From positions 248,001 to 312,000 of the forward strand of contig NZ_SGWR01000005.1 of assembly GCF_004217315.1 (NCBI RefSeq): DNA of 64,000 nucleotides, written 5' to 3'. Below the pieces are notes generated by a model. The model searched no databases, was not told where the DNA came from, and saw only the letters and a program-made list of their open reading frames with translations. The position numbers and the translations under genes are program-made. This stretch comes from Corticibacter populi. GTDB lineage: Bacteria; Pseudomonadota; Gammaproteobacteria; Burkholderiales; Burkholderiaceae_C. The number at the start of each line of letters is the position of its first letter. Position 1 is the stretch's first letter. Shown piece by piece: positions 38,608 to 47,802 of this stretch.

Positions 38608-38752
38608 GAAGTTCGTTTCATGAAGATGCCGAGAATCGCCGCCCTGCGGCGTTGCCAAACCTCGCGATGGCTGCTGCTATCGCGGTGATTGGCGCCTCGC
38701 CTGGCAACGATTTCGACATCTTCATTTCTTCAACGAGCTTCTGGTCAGGACA
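38608..38752. repeat. 158-bp palindromic element, left end truncated
   Basis: A copy of the element at 22230-22387, starting at GAAGTTCGT and missing the first 11 or so bases. The right end is followed by CTAG (38753-38756), which is also the TAG stop of the iacI-like gene. As a large hairpin it may end transcription of the iac operon. Confidence 0.85.
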
Positions 38753-39316
38753 CTAGGCGCTCATCAGGACCGAGGTTTTGGGAATGCTCTCGGCCCAGCC
38801 GGGTGCCAGCGGCGCGACGAAGACGTTTTCGGTGCGGGTGCGGGTGATCAGCCAGCGGCCATCGATGCGCCGGAACCGGTTGTTGAGGCGGCTCGATCGC
38901 AGCAGCGAGGCGCCGTCGCTGAAGATCCAGGGCTGGCAATGCACCCACTGGCCATCGGCGTGGTCGCCGTGCACATGGATCTGCTCCGACGTCAGGTAAT
39001 GCACGTTCAGCAGCAGTGCGGGGTCGCGCCGGCTGCCCCAGAACTTCTCGAAGTGGGCGCGGATCGCCGCCTTGCCCACGGCCTGCCCGAACTGACCTTC
39101 GTAGTAGCTGCCCACGCCTTCCCAGATCGCTTCCTCGGCATACAGCGCCATGATGCGGTCGATGCGCTCGGCGTCGTCCGCCACCGGCTCGGGGCAGGGG
39201 GTGTCGCAGAGGAACATGTAGCGGGCCTGGATGCGGCGGATCTCGGCCTCGGCTTCAAGGCTTTCGATGCGGGTGCGCAGCGCGTCGAGCGTGGCGCTCA
39301 GTTCGGCAGTGTCCAT
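38753..39316 (-). CDS. iacI: SnoaL-like protein, IacI-like
   Basis: 187 aa with an N-terminal helix (LDALRTRIESLEAEAEIRRI) and a SnoaL/NTF2-like alpha+beta barrel (YMFLCDTPCP, RIMALYAEEAIWEG, HVHGDHADGQWVHC, LNNRFRRIDGRWLITRTRTE). Folds of this type resemble ring-hydroxylating dioxygenase beta subunits and small isomerases. Its position last in the iac order suggests IacI, a protein of unresolved role in indole-3-acetate breakdown. The stop TAG overlaps the repeat's target site. Confidence 0.75.
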   Translation of the reverse strand: MDTAELSATLDALRTRIESLEAEAEIRRIQARYMFLCDTPCPEPVADDAERIDRIMALYAEEAIWEGVGSYYEGQFGQAVGKAAIRAHFEKFWGSRRDPALLLNVHYLTSEQIHVHGDHADGQWVHCQPWIFSDGASLLRSSRLNNRFRRIDGRWLITRTRTENVFVAPLAPGWAESIPKTSVLMSA

Positions 39317-39367
39317 GGGGTGTCCTTTCGTGGCGGGAGAAGCAGTCAGGATTCAGTCATGAATCAG

Positions 39368-40660
39368 TCAGGCCTGGCGCAGGCGTGGCAGCAGCCAGGC
39401 GGCCGCGGCCAGGGTGGCGTGGTCGGCGTGGAGTTTGCCCACGGCCTGCAGGCCCACCGGCAGGCCGTGCGGGCCGCGCGCGAAAGGCAGGTGCACGCAG
39501 GGCAGGCCCAGCAGGGTCCAGGCGCGGCAGTACTGGGGATCACCGGTGCCCTCCTCGAACAGGGGCGCTTCGCCCGCAGCGCTGGGCGCCAGCAGCACGT
39601 CCACGTTTTCGAAGATGGCGGGCAGCTGGGCACGGGCCCATGCGGCCAGTTGCAATTGCGCAACGTACTCGGCATGCGGCATCTGCAGGCCACGTTCGAT
39701 GACGCCGCGCAGCCCGGCGCTGAGTTGCTGGCCGTGGCGCAGCCGCTCGTCGCTGAGGGTGCGTGCCGCTTCGTAGGCCATGATGTCGATGTGGGCCTGG
39801 GGCAGGCTCGCAAAGCCCGCTGGCAGCTCCACGTCCACCACGGTCGCCCCGGCCTTCTCGAGTGCTGCGGGCACCATGGCCATGGTGGCCTTGGTCTCGG
39901 CAGCAACGCTGTCCCAGGCGGCCGTGCGGCACAGGCCCACGCGCGGCGCGTGGTGAAAGGAGAGATCGAGCAACCGCTGGTTGCCACTCAGGCAGGCAGC
40001 CAGCAGGGCCACGTCCTCGACCTCGCGGCCGATGGCGCCGATGGTGTCGAGCGAATCGCTCAGGCCCTTGACGCCGGCGCGGCCGATGGCGCCGAACGAG
40101 GGCTTGTAGCCCACCACGCCGCAGTAGGCGGCGGGGCGGATGATGGAGGCGGCGGTTTGCGAGCCGAAGGCCAGCGGCACCATGCTGGCGGCCACCGCCG
40201 CGCAGGAGCCGCTCGACGAGCCACCGGGCGTATGCGCCTGGTTGTGCGGATTGCGCGTGGGACCGGCCTGGAAGGTGGCGAACTCGGTCGTCACCGTCTT
40301 GCCCAGCAGCACCGCGCCGGCTTCACGGCACAGCGCCACGCTGGCGGCATCAGCGGCAGGCTGGTGGCCGGCATAGATGGGCGAGCCATAGCCGGTGGGC
40401 ATGTCCCAGGTGTCGAAGATGTCCTTGATGCCCAGCGGCAGGCCGTGCAGCAGGCCCTGGATGGGGCTGTCATCGAGCGCCCTGGCGCGCGCCAGGGCGG
40501 CATCGGCGGCCACATGGGTCCAGGCCTGCAGCGCGGGCTCGCGTTCGGCGATGCGTTCCAGGCAGGCGTGCACCACGGTCGTGGCCTGGATGTCGCGTGA
40601 CTGCAGGCGGCGCGTGAGCTGGGCTGCGCCGGCGTTCAGGAGGAAGGTGGAAGTGTGCAT
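39368..40660 (-). CDS. iacH: Amidase, IacH-like
   Basis: A 430-aa amidase-signature enzyme. The Ser-cisSer-Lys elements are visible: Lys in LGIKDIFDT, the Gly/Ser-rich PGGSSSGSCAAVAASMV, and the nucleophile region FGSQTAASIIRPAAYCGVVG. IacH of known clusters is an amidase-like protein whose step is unclear. The ATG at 40660 (MHTSTFLLN) is preferred over an upstream TTG. It lies 22 bp after iacG. Confidence 0.82.
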   Translation of the reverse strand: MHTSTFLLNAGAAQLTRRLQSRDIQATTVVHACLERIAEREPALQAWTHVAADAALARARALDDSPIQGLLHGLPLGIKDIFDTWDMPTGYGSPIYAGHQPAADAASVALCREAGAVLLGKTVTTEFATFQAGPTRNPHNQAHTPGGSSSGSCAAVAASMVPLAFGSQTAASIIRPAAYCGVVGYKPSFGAIGRAGVKGLSDSLDTIGAIGREVEDVALLAACLSGNQRLLDLSFHHAPRVGLCRTAAWDSVAAETKATMAMVPAALEKAGATVVDVELPAGFASLPQAHIDIMAYEAARTLSDERLRHGQQLSAGLRGVIERGLQMPHAEYVAQLQLAAWARAQLPAIFENVDVLLAPSAAGEAPLFEEGTGDPQYCRAWTLLGLPCVHLPFARGPHGLPVGLQAVGKLHADHATLAAAAWLLPRLRQA

Positions 40661-40682
40661 GGGCAAATGGGGCGGCCGGTCG

Positions 40683-41204
40683 TCAGGCAGCCATCGCCGA
40701 GCGCCGGTTGACCTGGTGGTAGTTGCGGTTGAAGTACACCAGCCCTTCGCCTTCGGGCTGGGTGCGGATGTCGAGGACGCGGCAGAAGCAGACGTCGTGC
40801 GTGCCGACCTGATGGACGTGGTCGATGGCGCAGTCGAGGTTGACCAGCGCGCCGCGCAGCGCCGGGGCGCCGGAGGCGAGCCGGTCCCATTGCGCGCAGT
40901 CGAAGCGTTCTTGCTGCGACAGTCCGGGGTTGGCGAACTGTCCGGAAAGGGCTTTCTGCGCGGAGGTCAGCACGTTGACGCAGAGTACGCCGTTGCCGTG
41001 GAAGACGGGGTTGGACCAGGCGGCGGTGCGCATGCACACGAGGATCGTGGGCGGGCTGTCGGTGACGCTGCAGACGGCCGAGGCGGTGAAGCCGGCCAGG
41101 CCGGCCGGGCCGTCGGTGGTGATCAGGTTGACGGCGCCGGTCAGCAAGGCCAGTGCGCCGCGGAAATCCTGCGTATCGATGGGGGCGGGGGTGGGTTCGG
41201 TCAT
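40683..41204 (-). CDS. iacG: Flavin reductase, IacG-like
   Basis: A 173-aa flavin-reductase-domain protein: FRGALALLTGAVNLITTDGP, then GFTASAVCSVTDSPPTILVC and a C-terminal VYFNRNYHQV. It would supply reduced flavin to the IacA monooxygenase, as in the known pathway. The frame is open further upstream, but ATG 41204 has an AGGAA site and begins the domain. It follows the reductase gene iacF by 34 bp. Confidence 0.87.
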   Translation of the reverse strand: MTEPTPAPIDTQDFRGALALLTGAVNLITTDGPAGLAGFTASAVCSVTDSPPTILVCMRTAAWSNPVFHGNGVLCVNVLTSAQKALSGQFANPGLSQQERFDCAQWDRLASGAPALRGALVNLDCAIDHVHQVGTHDVCFCRVLDIRTQPEGEGLVYFNRNYHQVNRRSAMAA

Positions 41205-41238
41205 GGCGGTGTTCCTGGAGTTCCCTGGCGCTCGGCGC

Positions 41239-42204
41239 TCAGATGTCGAGTACCAGGCGCGGCGTGAGCGCGCGCGAGCAGCACACGGCAATCTGGTCGT
41301 TCTCGGCTTTCTCCTCGTCGGTCTGGTAGGAGTCTCGGTGGTCGGGAATGCCTTCGAGCACGGTGCACATGCAGGTGCCGCACACGCCTTGTTCGCAGGA
41401 CATCTGCACGCGGATGCCGATGCGCCCGAGCGCCTGGGCGATGGTTTCATCCGGGCCCACCGTGACCTCCTTGCCGCTGGCCTCGGCCACGACCTCGAAG
41501 CCGGCCCCACCGGTCTCGACCTCCACCTGGAAGTACTCGTGGTGGATGCGCGCGGGCGCGAAGCCGCTGGCGCGGGCCGTCTCCATCACCCAGTCCATGA
41601 AGCCATTGGGCCCGCACACATAGACATGGCTGTCGGCACCGGCGCCGGCGAGCAGCGCTGCCACGTCGGCGGGCGAGGGTGGCTCTGCCTGGTCGAAATG
41701 GGTGAATACCTTGTCGGCAAACGGCGCGGCGGCCAGTTCGGCCAGAAAGGCGCTGTGCTCGGGCGAGCGGCTGCAGTAGTGCAGTTCGAAGTCGCGTCCG
41801 GCGTGGTGCAGGCTGTGGGCCATGGCGATCATCGGCGTGATGCCGATGCCGCCGCCGAACAGGTAGCTCTTGCCGCCACCGGCCTCCAGCGGGAACAGGT
41901 TGCGCGGCGTGCTGATCTGCAGCGCGCTGCCTTCCTCCAGTTGCTCATGCACAGCCACCGAACCGCCGCGCGAGGCCGGGTCGCGCAGGATGCCGACGCG
42001 GTAGGCGCGGGTGTCGGCCGGGTCCGAGCACAGCGAATACTGGCGCACCAGTCCGCCGGGCAGGTGCAGGTCGATGTGCGCGCCGGCATCGAAGGCGGGC
42101 AGGGCGCTGCCATCGGCAGGCTCCAGGTCCAGCACGACGATGTCTGCCGTGGCCATTTGACGTTGTGCCACGCGTACGTGCAGTGTGGTGTCGTTCATGG
42201 GCAT
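41239..42204 (-). CDS. iacF: Dioxygenase reductase (FMN, NADH, 2Fe-2S), IacF-like
   Basis: 321 aa, phthalate-dioxygenase-reductase type. FMN domain at the N-terminus (RQYSLCSDP), NAD(P)H domain (LFGGGIGITPMIAMAH, VYVCGPNGFMDWV) and a C-terminal plant-type ferredoxin with Cys ligands in CEQGVCGTCMCTV and a later C. It passes electrons from NADH to the Rieske oxygenase encoded by iacCD. Start ATG 42204, with a second ATG two codons on. Confidence 0.92.
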   Translation of the reverse strand: MPMNDTTLHVRVAQRQMATADIVVLDLEPADGSALPAFDAGAHIDLHLPGGLVRQYSLCSDPADTRAYRVGILRDPASRGGSVAVHEQLEEGSALQISTPRNLFPLEAGGGKSYLFGGGIGITPMIAMAHSLHHAGRDFELHYCSRSPEHSAFLAELAAAPFADKVFTHFDQAEPPSPADVAALLAGAGADSHVYVCGPNGFMDWVMETARASGFAPARIHHEYFQVEVETGGAGFEVVAEASGKEVTVGPDETIAQALGRIGIRVQMSCEQGVCGTCMCTVLEGIPDHRDSYQTDEEKAENDQIAVCCSRALTPRLVLDI

Positions 42205-42218
42205 GTCCGTTCGTGGCG

Positions 42219-43001
42219 TCAGCGCATGAAGATGCCGCCGTTGATGTCCCAGGCTGCGCCGGTGACGAAGCCGGCCTGCGGCGAGGCCAGGTGCACGACC
42301 GTATCGGCGATGAAGCCGGGATCGCCGAGCTGGTGTACCGGGATGACGTTGTCGATGATGCCTTGCAGCTTCCCGGGCGGCACGCTGGCACGCACCGCGG
42401 GCAGGTCGATCGGGCCGGGGGCGATGGCATTGACGGTGACGCCGTGTCCGGCCAGCTCCTTGGCGAAGATCTTGGTGAGCACCAGGATGCCGGCCTTGGA
42501 TGAGGCATAGTGCGCGCCGGCGGCGGTGCCGCCGTTCTGTCCGGCCAGCGAGGCGAGGTTGACGATGCGGCCGTAGCCGTTGGCGCCGAAGTGGCTGCCG
42601 AACACCTGGCAGCCCAGGAAGGTGCCGCGCAGGTTGGTGTCGACGACGCTGCTGAACTCCTCGGGCGAGATCTGCATCACCGGGGTGTGCAGCGTCACGG
42701 CGGCGTTGTTGACCATGACCTGCACGCCGCCCCAGCTTGCCAGCAGGCTGTCGCGGGCGGCTTCGAAGTCGGCCTTCTCGCGCACGTCGAGCTTGAGCGC
42801 CAGCGCGGTCGTGCCGCTGGCATCGAGCCGGCTGGCGAGCGCGCGGGCGGCATCGAGGTTAATGTCGGCAATCGCCACGCGGTAGCCCGCGGCATGCAGG
42901 TGCTCGGCGATGACCTGGCCGAGACCCTGGGCGGCGCCGGTCACGATGGCCACATGGGCCGCGCCGGCCCCGTTCACCGCGTTCACCACGTTGTTGGACA
43001 T
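42219..43001 (-). CDS. iacE: Short-chain dehydrogenase, IacE-like
   Basis: A 260-aa SDR with TGAAQGLG (TGxxxGxG cofactor loop), NNAA (NNAG-type motif), and YASSK (Tyr-x3-Lys). It ends GAAWDINGGIF, the usual SDR tail. In the auxin pathway IacE is thought to act on a hydroxylated indole-acetate intermediate. ATG 43001 has AAGGAGA upstream. It lies between iacD and iacF. Confidence 0.9.
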   Translation of the reverse strand: MSNNVVNAVNGAGAAHVAIVTGAAQGLGQVIAEHLHAAGYRVAIADINLDAARALASRLDASGTTALALKLDVREKADFEAARDSLLASWGGVQVMVNNAAVTLHTPVMQISPEEFSSVVDTNLRGTFLGCQVFGSHFGANGYGRIVNLASLAGQNGGTAAGAHYASSKAGILVLTKIFAKELAGHGVTVNAIAPGPIDLPAVRASVPPGKLQGIIDNVIPVHQLGDPGFIADTVVHLASPQAGFVTGAAWDINGGIFMR

Positions 43002-43021
43002 GAGGGGATCTCCTTGTCAGG

Positions 43022-43498
43022 TCAGAGGATGTAGCCGATGGTCTGCAGCACATCGTCGGAGTTGATCAGGCGCACCACCTTCCGATCGATCAGAAAGCTG
43101 TCCGCATGGCGGCGCAGCGTATAGATCAGGTTGGCGGTGTACTGGTGCGCGTTCTCCTTGCGGAAGTCGGTGAGGAACTGCGCGCAGCGCACCGTCACCG
43201 TGTCGCCGTCTTCGGCGGCGACGCGAAAGCGCGAGACCATGCGCACGGTGCGCGGCTCGGGACTGGTGGAAATCGACTCGCCGCCGGTCAGGCGCTGCAC
43301 GCGCAGCTCGCGCATGTGGGCGTTGTCGTAGGCGTAGTTGAGGGTGTTGGCGAAGTCGGTGGCCTTGGGGTCGATGGGCACGATGTAGAGGCCATCACCG
43401 CTCCACAGCCTCAGCCAGTCCTGGTAGAGCTCGTTGTCGAGCATGTCGGCTTCCTGCCAGATGAAGGCGGCGACTTCGTTGAGCAATGGGATGTTCAT
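43022..43498 (-). CDS. iacD: Ring-hydroxylating dioxygenase beta subunit, IacD-like
   Basis: 158 aa with the small-subunit fold (EADMLDNELYQDWLRLWSGD, YIVP, MRELRVQRLTGG). It is the structural partner of the Rieske alpha subunit encoded 22 bp upstream. Typical length and typical alpha-beta gene pairing. The start ATG has GGAGA upstream. Confidence 0.92.
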   Translation of the reverse strand: MNIPLLNEVAAFIWQEADMLDNELYQDWLRLWSGDGLYIVPIDPKATDFANTLNYAYDNAHMRELRVQRLTGGESISTSPEPRTVRMVSRFRVAAEDGDTVTVRCAQFLTDFRKENAHQYTANLIYTLRRHADSFLIDRKVVRLINSDDVLQTIGYIL

Positions 43499-43520
43499 CT
43501 CGGGGTTCTCCGTTCGGCGC

Positions 43521-44819
43521 TCAGGCCGTCATCGACTTGAGCCACTGGCGGTAGGCGGCGCGCATGCCGGTTTCGGCACTGACGTCGCTCTTGAGGCCAT
43601 CGGCGGTAGGCACCTCGCCGGGCAGGCCGCGGTTGACCATGATCCACAGGTCTTCGCCGGCGTGCGCGCCCTTTTGCACGCGCTCCCAGGCTTCGGAGTC
43701 GTCGGGCGTGCCAAAACCCATCGGACCCTGGAAGTGCTCGTGCAGGCGCAGCCGGTACTGGTTGGCGATGGCCGGGCCGCCGTCCATGACGATGGCCGCG
43801 TGGTGGATTTCGGTCTTGTCCACCGCGATGGGGCGCAGCACGCGAAAGAACGCCATCGAGCAGGCCACGTTGGGGTAGAGGTTGAGGTTGAAACCGGTGC
43901 CGCCGACGGCGCGCACGATGCGGCGCACCTGCGCTTCCTCGTGGCCTTCGCCCCGCAGGGCCTGGGCCAGTTCCTCGAAGCGCTCGGGAATGGGCTTGTC
44001 CAGGTCGGCCTCGAGGTCGATGAGGTCGGGGATCATCACCATCACGCTGTGGCCGTTGCCCAGTTCCTCGACATAGCCGGGCCCTTCGACGAAGTCGAAG
44101 ACCTTCTTGGTTTCCTCGTCCAGCGAGGTCAGGAAGGACTTGTGCACCAGCGGGAAGTGGTAGGCGTCGGTGGTGTTCTCCAGCTGGATCTTCCAGTTGC
44201 CGGGGAAGCTGAAGCGATGCTCGCCGGCGACCTTGACCGGGTAGCCGCCGGCCTGCTTCATGAAGAGGTCCATCCACTTCCTGGCCGGGCCCAGCCACTG
44301 CTCCAGCGGCATGATGTCGTCCTTGAAGCTGGCGAACACCATGCCGGCGTATTGCTCGACGCGCAGGCTCACCAGCGGGAATTCGCCCTTGTCGATGCTG
44401 TCGCCATAGCTTTCCGGATGCGGCACGCCGCGCAGCGAGCCATCGAGCCCGTAGCCCCAGCCGTGATAGGGGCAGACGAAGCTGCTGGTCTTGCCCTTCT
44501 TGTGCTCGCAGACGGTGGCGCCGCGGTGGCGGCAGCGGTTGAGCAGCACGTGCAGGTTCTTCTTGCGGTCGCGCACCAGGATGACCGGCTGCTGGCCGAT
44601 CCAGGTGGACTTGAAGCTGCCGGGCTCGGGCACTTCGCTGACGTGGCCGACCCAGATCCAGTTGGAATAAAAGACCTTCTCCATCTCCTCCTCGAAGATG
44701 GTCGGGTCGGTGTAGAGCGAGGTGTGGACGCGGTCGGGCTTGACCAGGTCGGCATAGGCATGGCCGGCTGCCTTGGCGGCCGGCCGCGCGACCGGCTGGA
44801 TGGGAATGACGGTGGACAT
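43521..44819 (-). CDS. iacC: Rieske ring-hydroxylating dioxygenase alpha subunit, IacC-like
   Basis: 432 aa. Rieske [2Fe-2S] ligands C-x-H and C-x2-H in NRCRHRGATVCEH and FVCPYHGWGYGLDG. The mononuclear iron site is in NTTDAYHFPLVHKSF (D-x2-H-x4-H). It inserts O2 into the ring of an oxindole-type intermediate and, with IacD and IacF, leads towards catechol in the known pathway. ATG 44819 has AAGGAGC upstream. A 111-bp gap separates it from iacB. Confidence 0.93.
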   Translation of the reverse strand: MSTVIPIQPVARPAAKAAGHAYADLVKPDRVHTSLYTDPTIFEEEMEKVFYSNWIWVGHVSEVPEPGSFKSTWIGQQPVILVRDRKKNLHVLLNRCRHRGATVCEHKKGKTSSFVCPYHGWGYGLDGSLRGVPHPESYGDSIDKGEFPLVSLRVEQYAGMVFASFKDDIMPLEQWLGPARKWMDLFMKQAGGYPVKVAGEHRFSFPGNWKIQLENTTDAYHFPLVHKSFLTSLDEETKKVFDFVEGPGYVEELGNGHSVMVMIPDLIDLEADLDKPIPERFEELAQALRGEGHEEAQVRRIVRAVGGTGFNLNLYPNVACSMAFFRVLRPIAVDKTEIHHAAIVMDGGPAIANQYRLRLHEHFQGPMGFGTPDDSEAWERVQKGAHAGEDLWIMVNRGLPGEVPTADGLKSDVSAETGMRAAYRQWLKSMTA

Positions 44820-44930
44820 GGTGGGGCTCCTTGTGGTGTGGGCCGGCGCCGCCGGCGCGTCAGACAGGCGCAGTGGCGCGCGGCCGGGAGGATTGAAGAT
44901 GGTCTGCAGGTGCGGGCTGCGCCCGATTTC

Positions 44931-45290
44931 TCAGGCGGGTACTTCCAGTTCGCGGCCGATGCGCGCCTCGACCTTGGCGTATTTCCAGAGCTTGTAGGTG
45001 CCGTCGCCCACCGGGGTGGTGCGAAACAGGTTGCAGCCGGCGGTGACGGTCTCCAGGTCGGGCACATCGGCGAGGATGTAGGTGGTCCAGGGCCAGCTTG
45101 CCGACGCGCCGACCATGATGCGGTCGTCATCCAGATTGCCCAGCACCTTGACGCCGGGCAGCTCGCCGATGGCCTTCATCATGCTGGCGAAGGCCGTCCA
45201 CACCTCCTTGGCCTCGGCGGCGCTGGCGTCGAAGAAGTTCTGCTGGATGCCGATGCAGAACAGCACTCGCAGGGGTTTGGTGTTGCTCAT
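44931..45290 (-). CDS. iacB: IacB-like small protein
   Basis: 119 aa, beginning MSNTKPLRVLFCIGIQQNFF and containing WPWTTYILADVPDLETVTAG. It looks like a dimeric alpha+beta barrel (muconolactone-isomerase-like size), but no catalytic residue can be named. It sits between IacA-like and IacC-like genes, exactly where iacB lies in auxin-degrading bacteria. Good GGAGAG ribosome site. Identification is mainly by position. Confidence 0.75.
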   Translation of the reverse strand: MSNTKPLRVLFCIGIQQNFFDASAAEAKEVWTAFASMMKAIGELPGVKVLGNLDDDRIMVGASASWPWTTYILADVPDLETVTAGCNLFRTTPVGDGTYKLWKYAKVEARIGRELEVPA

Positions 45291-45375
45291 GGTTTTCTCT
45301 CCTTGGGGGGGCTTGAATCAGGGTGGGCAGGGTGGAAGGGGCTTGCGGCGTGCCGGACGCGGAGCGGGCCGGCCG

Positions 45376-46593
45376 TCAGAGATAGCCGGGCAGCGGATCG
45401 CGGCCGAACAGCATGGCGCCGCCGTTCTGGAACGTCACATCGCCGAGGAAGGCGTGCTGCGTGACGGCGTTGGCGTCGCGTACGCAGCGCGCCAGCGGAC
45501 TGCTGTTGTAGATGCCGGCCATGCCCGAGAGCATCTGCATGCTGCGCGCCACCTCGGCACCGACACGGGCGGCGTGCGAAGCCGAGAGGCGCAGCATGTT
45601 GGTTTGTTCGCGCGAGACCGGATCGCCGACCAGCAGGCTTTCCCAGGCGTCGTCGATGGCATCGAAGAACCAGCTGCGGGCCGAGCGCAACTGGGCCTCG
45701 GCGTGGCCGAGCTGCGTCTGCGTGACGGGCCGGTCGCCGAGCGTCGGCGCGCCGGTGACGGCCTTGTAGCCGCCGGCAAGGCGGCGCAGCTCGTCGATGG
45801 CGGCGCGGCCGATGCCCAGGTTCACCACTGCCAGCACCTGCGCGGCAAAGGCCAGCGTCGGGTAGCGGAACATCGGTTCGTCCAGGTTCGAGGCGCCGCC
45901 GCGCACGAAGGTCCAGTCCTCCGGGACGACCACGTCCTCGACCACCAGGTCATGGCTGCCGGTGCCGGCCAGGCCGCTGACGTCCCAGCTCTGCACGATT
46001 TGCACCTGCTCGCGCGGGATCACCGCCATGCGCGGCAGGCCGGTGGCGTCGCCCTTGCGCGGGCTGATGCCCACGCCCATCACGGTCGCGCCCATGCAGC
46101 CACTGGAGAAGCTCCAGCGGCCGCTGACCTGGATGCCGCCATCGACATAGAAGGCCGGCTGCGGCGGGAAAATGCCGCCGGCGAACACGGTGTCGATGTC
46201 GTCGGTGTAGATCTGCTCGAAGGTCGCGCGCGGCAGCGCTGCCAGGTAGGTGGGCGCCATGCCGAAGCTGGCCACCCAGCCGGCCGAGCCATCGGCCTGC
46301 GAGATGGTCTCGATCAGCTCGCAGAACTGGTGCGCACTCCATTCGCTGCCACCCAGCCGCTTGGGCACCAGCGCGCGGTAGACGCCGATGCGCTTGAAGC
46401 CGTCGACGATGTCCTGGGAGATGTGGCGCTGCTGCTCGAACTCGGCAGCGCGGGCGCGAATGTCGCGCAGCAGGGCTTGCAGCAGCGCGGCGTCGATGGC
46501 GCCCGGTGTGCCGGGGACGGTCTGGGGCGCGCCGCCGCAGGCTGCCTCGGCCGTCTGGGCGGCCTGGGCCAGTTGCAGGGATGCGATGGTCAT
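45376..46593 (-). CDS. iacA: Acyl-CoA-dehydrogenase-fold flavin monooxygenase, IacA-like
   Basis: A 405-aa protein of the group D flavin monooxygenases related to acyl-CoA dehydrogenases and HpaH/DszC. Blocks: DGFKRIGVYRALVPKRLGGS, SQADGSAGWVASF, the flavin-side GRWSFSSGCMGA, and WDVSGLAGTGSHDLVVEDV. IacA hydroxylates indole-3-acetate using reduced flavin from IacG, the first step of the pathway. ATG 46593 overlaps the stop of the upstream amidase as ATGA and has GGAG in front, so the two are co-translated. Confidence 0.88.
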   Translation of the reverse strand: MTIASLQLAQAAQTAEAACGGAPQTVPGTPGAIDAALLQALLRDIRARAAEFEQQRHISQDIVDGFKRIGVYRALVPKRLGGSEWSAHQFCELIETISQADGSAGWVASFGMAPTYLAALPRATFEQIYTDDIDTVFAGGIFPPQPAFYVDGGIQVSGRWSFSSGCMGATVMGVGISPRKGDATGLPRMAVIPREQVQIVQSWDVSGLAGTGSHDLVVEDVVVPEDWTFVRGGASNLDEPMFRYPTLAFAAQVLAVVNLGIGRAAIDELRRLAGGYKAVTGAPTLGDRPVTQTQLGHAEAQLRSARSWFFDAIDDAWESLLVGDPVSREQTNMLRLSASHAARVGAEVARSMQMLSGMAGIYNSSPLARCVRDANAVTQHAFLGDVTFQNGGAMLFGRDPLPGYL

Positions 46594-47756
46594 GGTGTAG
46601 CTCCGAAAGTGAGTGCCTTGTCCAGGCGTTGAAACAGCAGCGCGCCGACGGCGCACAGCCATTCGTCCCTGCCGCGCGCCGCCACCAGTTGCAGGCCCAC
46701 GGGCGGATGGCCGGGCTGGCTGCCGGGCACGCGCAGGGGTATCTGCAGCGCAGGGTGGCCCGAGAGGTTGAAGGGGCGCACGAAGGCGGTGATCCCCACC
46801 AGCTTCTGGAGATCGCCGGCATCGGCCAGCAGGGGCGGGAAATCGGGCATCGTCGGCAGCACCAGCACGTCGCATTGCGCGAGTGCGGCATCGACCTCGG
46901 CGGTGAAGCGGGCGCGCACCGCTTCGGCGGCGGCCACGTCGGCGGCGCTGGTCCGGCCGGCGCGCCGCAGCCGCGCGGCCACGTCCTCGCCAACCAGTCC
47001 GGTCTCCAGCCAGGCGCGGCAGGCCGAGAAGGTTTCGGCGTTGATGATGGTCAGGCCCGCCGCAAAGGCCTCGTCAAGCCCTGGCAGCGCCACCTTGTGC
47101 ACGGCTGCGCCGCTGCTATCCACCGCATGGCGCGCCGTGGCGAGGACTTCGGCCCGGGCGCTGGCTGGCGCCAGGTCGATGAAGCCCAGCCGCAGCAGCG
47201 CGTCGGCGGGCAGCGGGCTGCGCCGGTAGCCGGGGTCGATGGCCTGCATCAACCGTTCCAGCGTTGGCATGTCACGCGCCATCGGGCCGACGCAGTCGAG
47301 GCTGCTGCTGGCCGGCAGCACGCCGGCACGGCTGACGCGGCCGAAGCTGGGCTTGAGGCCGAACACCCCGCAGCAGGCGGCGGGAATGCGCACCGAGCCT
47401 CCGGTATCGGTTCCCAGCGCACCATCGGCGAGGCCGGCGGCAACGACGCTGGCCGAGCCGCTCGATGAGCCACCGGGAATGCGGTTCGGCCAGCGCGGAT
47501 TGGGGGCGGTACCGCAGCCGGGGTTGATGCCTGTGGTGCCGAAGGCCAGCTCGTGCAGGCCGGTCTTGCCGCTCAGGTGCCAGCCATGTGCCAGCAAGCC
47601 CGCCACCACATCCGCGTGCCGCTGTGCGGGCGCGGCGCCAGCCAGGGCCCGGCTGCCGGCGCGGGTGCGATGGCCGGCCACATCGATGGTGTCCTTGACC
47701 ATCACGCCCGGTCCTTGCGGGTCGCCGATGGAGAGGGATTCGGCAATGGCACTCAT
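46590..47756 (-). CDS. Second amidase, first gene of the iac operon
   Basis: A 388-aa amidase-signature hydrolase: Lys in VMVKDTIDVAGH, Ser-rich PGGSSSGSASVVAAGLADG, and nucleophile GTDTGGSVRIPAACCGVFGL. It is more canonical than the IacH-like amidase at 39368-40660. It opens the operon and overlaps iacA by 4 bp. Inference: it may release indole-3-acetate from indole-3-acetamide or an auxin conjugate, feeding the pathway. A different amide is possible. ATG 47756 is chosen. An in-frame ATG at 47786 is also possible. Confidence 0.82.
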   Translation of the reverse strand: MSAIAESLSIGDPQGPGVMVKDTIDVAGHRTRAGSRALAGAAPAQRHADVVAGLLAHGWHLSGKTGLHELAFGTTGINPGCGTAPNPRWPNRIPGGSSSGSASVVAAGLADGALGTDTGGSVRIPAACCGVFGLKPSFGRVSRAGVLPASSSLDCVGPMARDMPTLERLMQAIDPGYRRSPLPADALLRLGFIDLAPASARAEVLATARHAVDSSGAAVHKVALPGLDEAFAAGLTIINAETFSACRAWLETGLVGEDVAARLRRAGRTSAADVAAAEAVRARFTAEVDAALAQCDVLVLPTMPDFPPLLADAGDLQKLVGITAFVRPFNLSGHPALQIPLRVPGSQPGHPPVGLQLVAARGRDEWLCAVGALLFQRLDKALTFGATP

Positions 47757-47802
47757 GGGGTTTATTCCGTCTTGCAATATGCACATTAAAAATTATTGAT
47801 TC

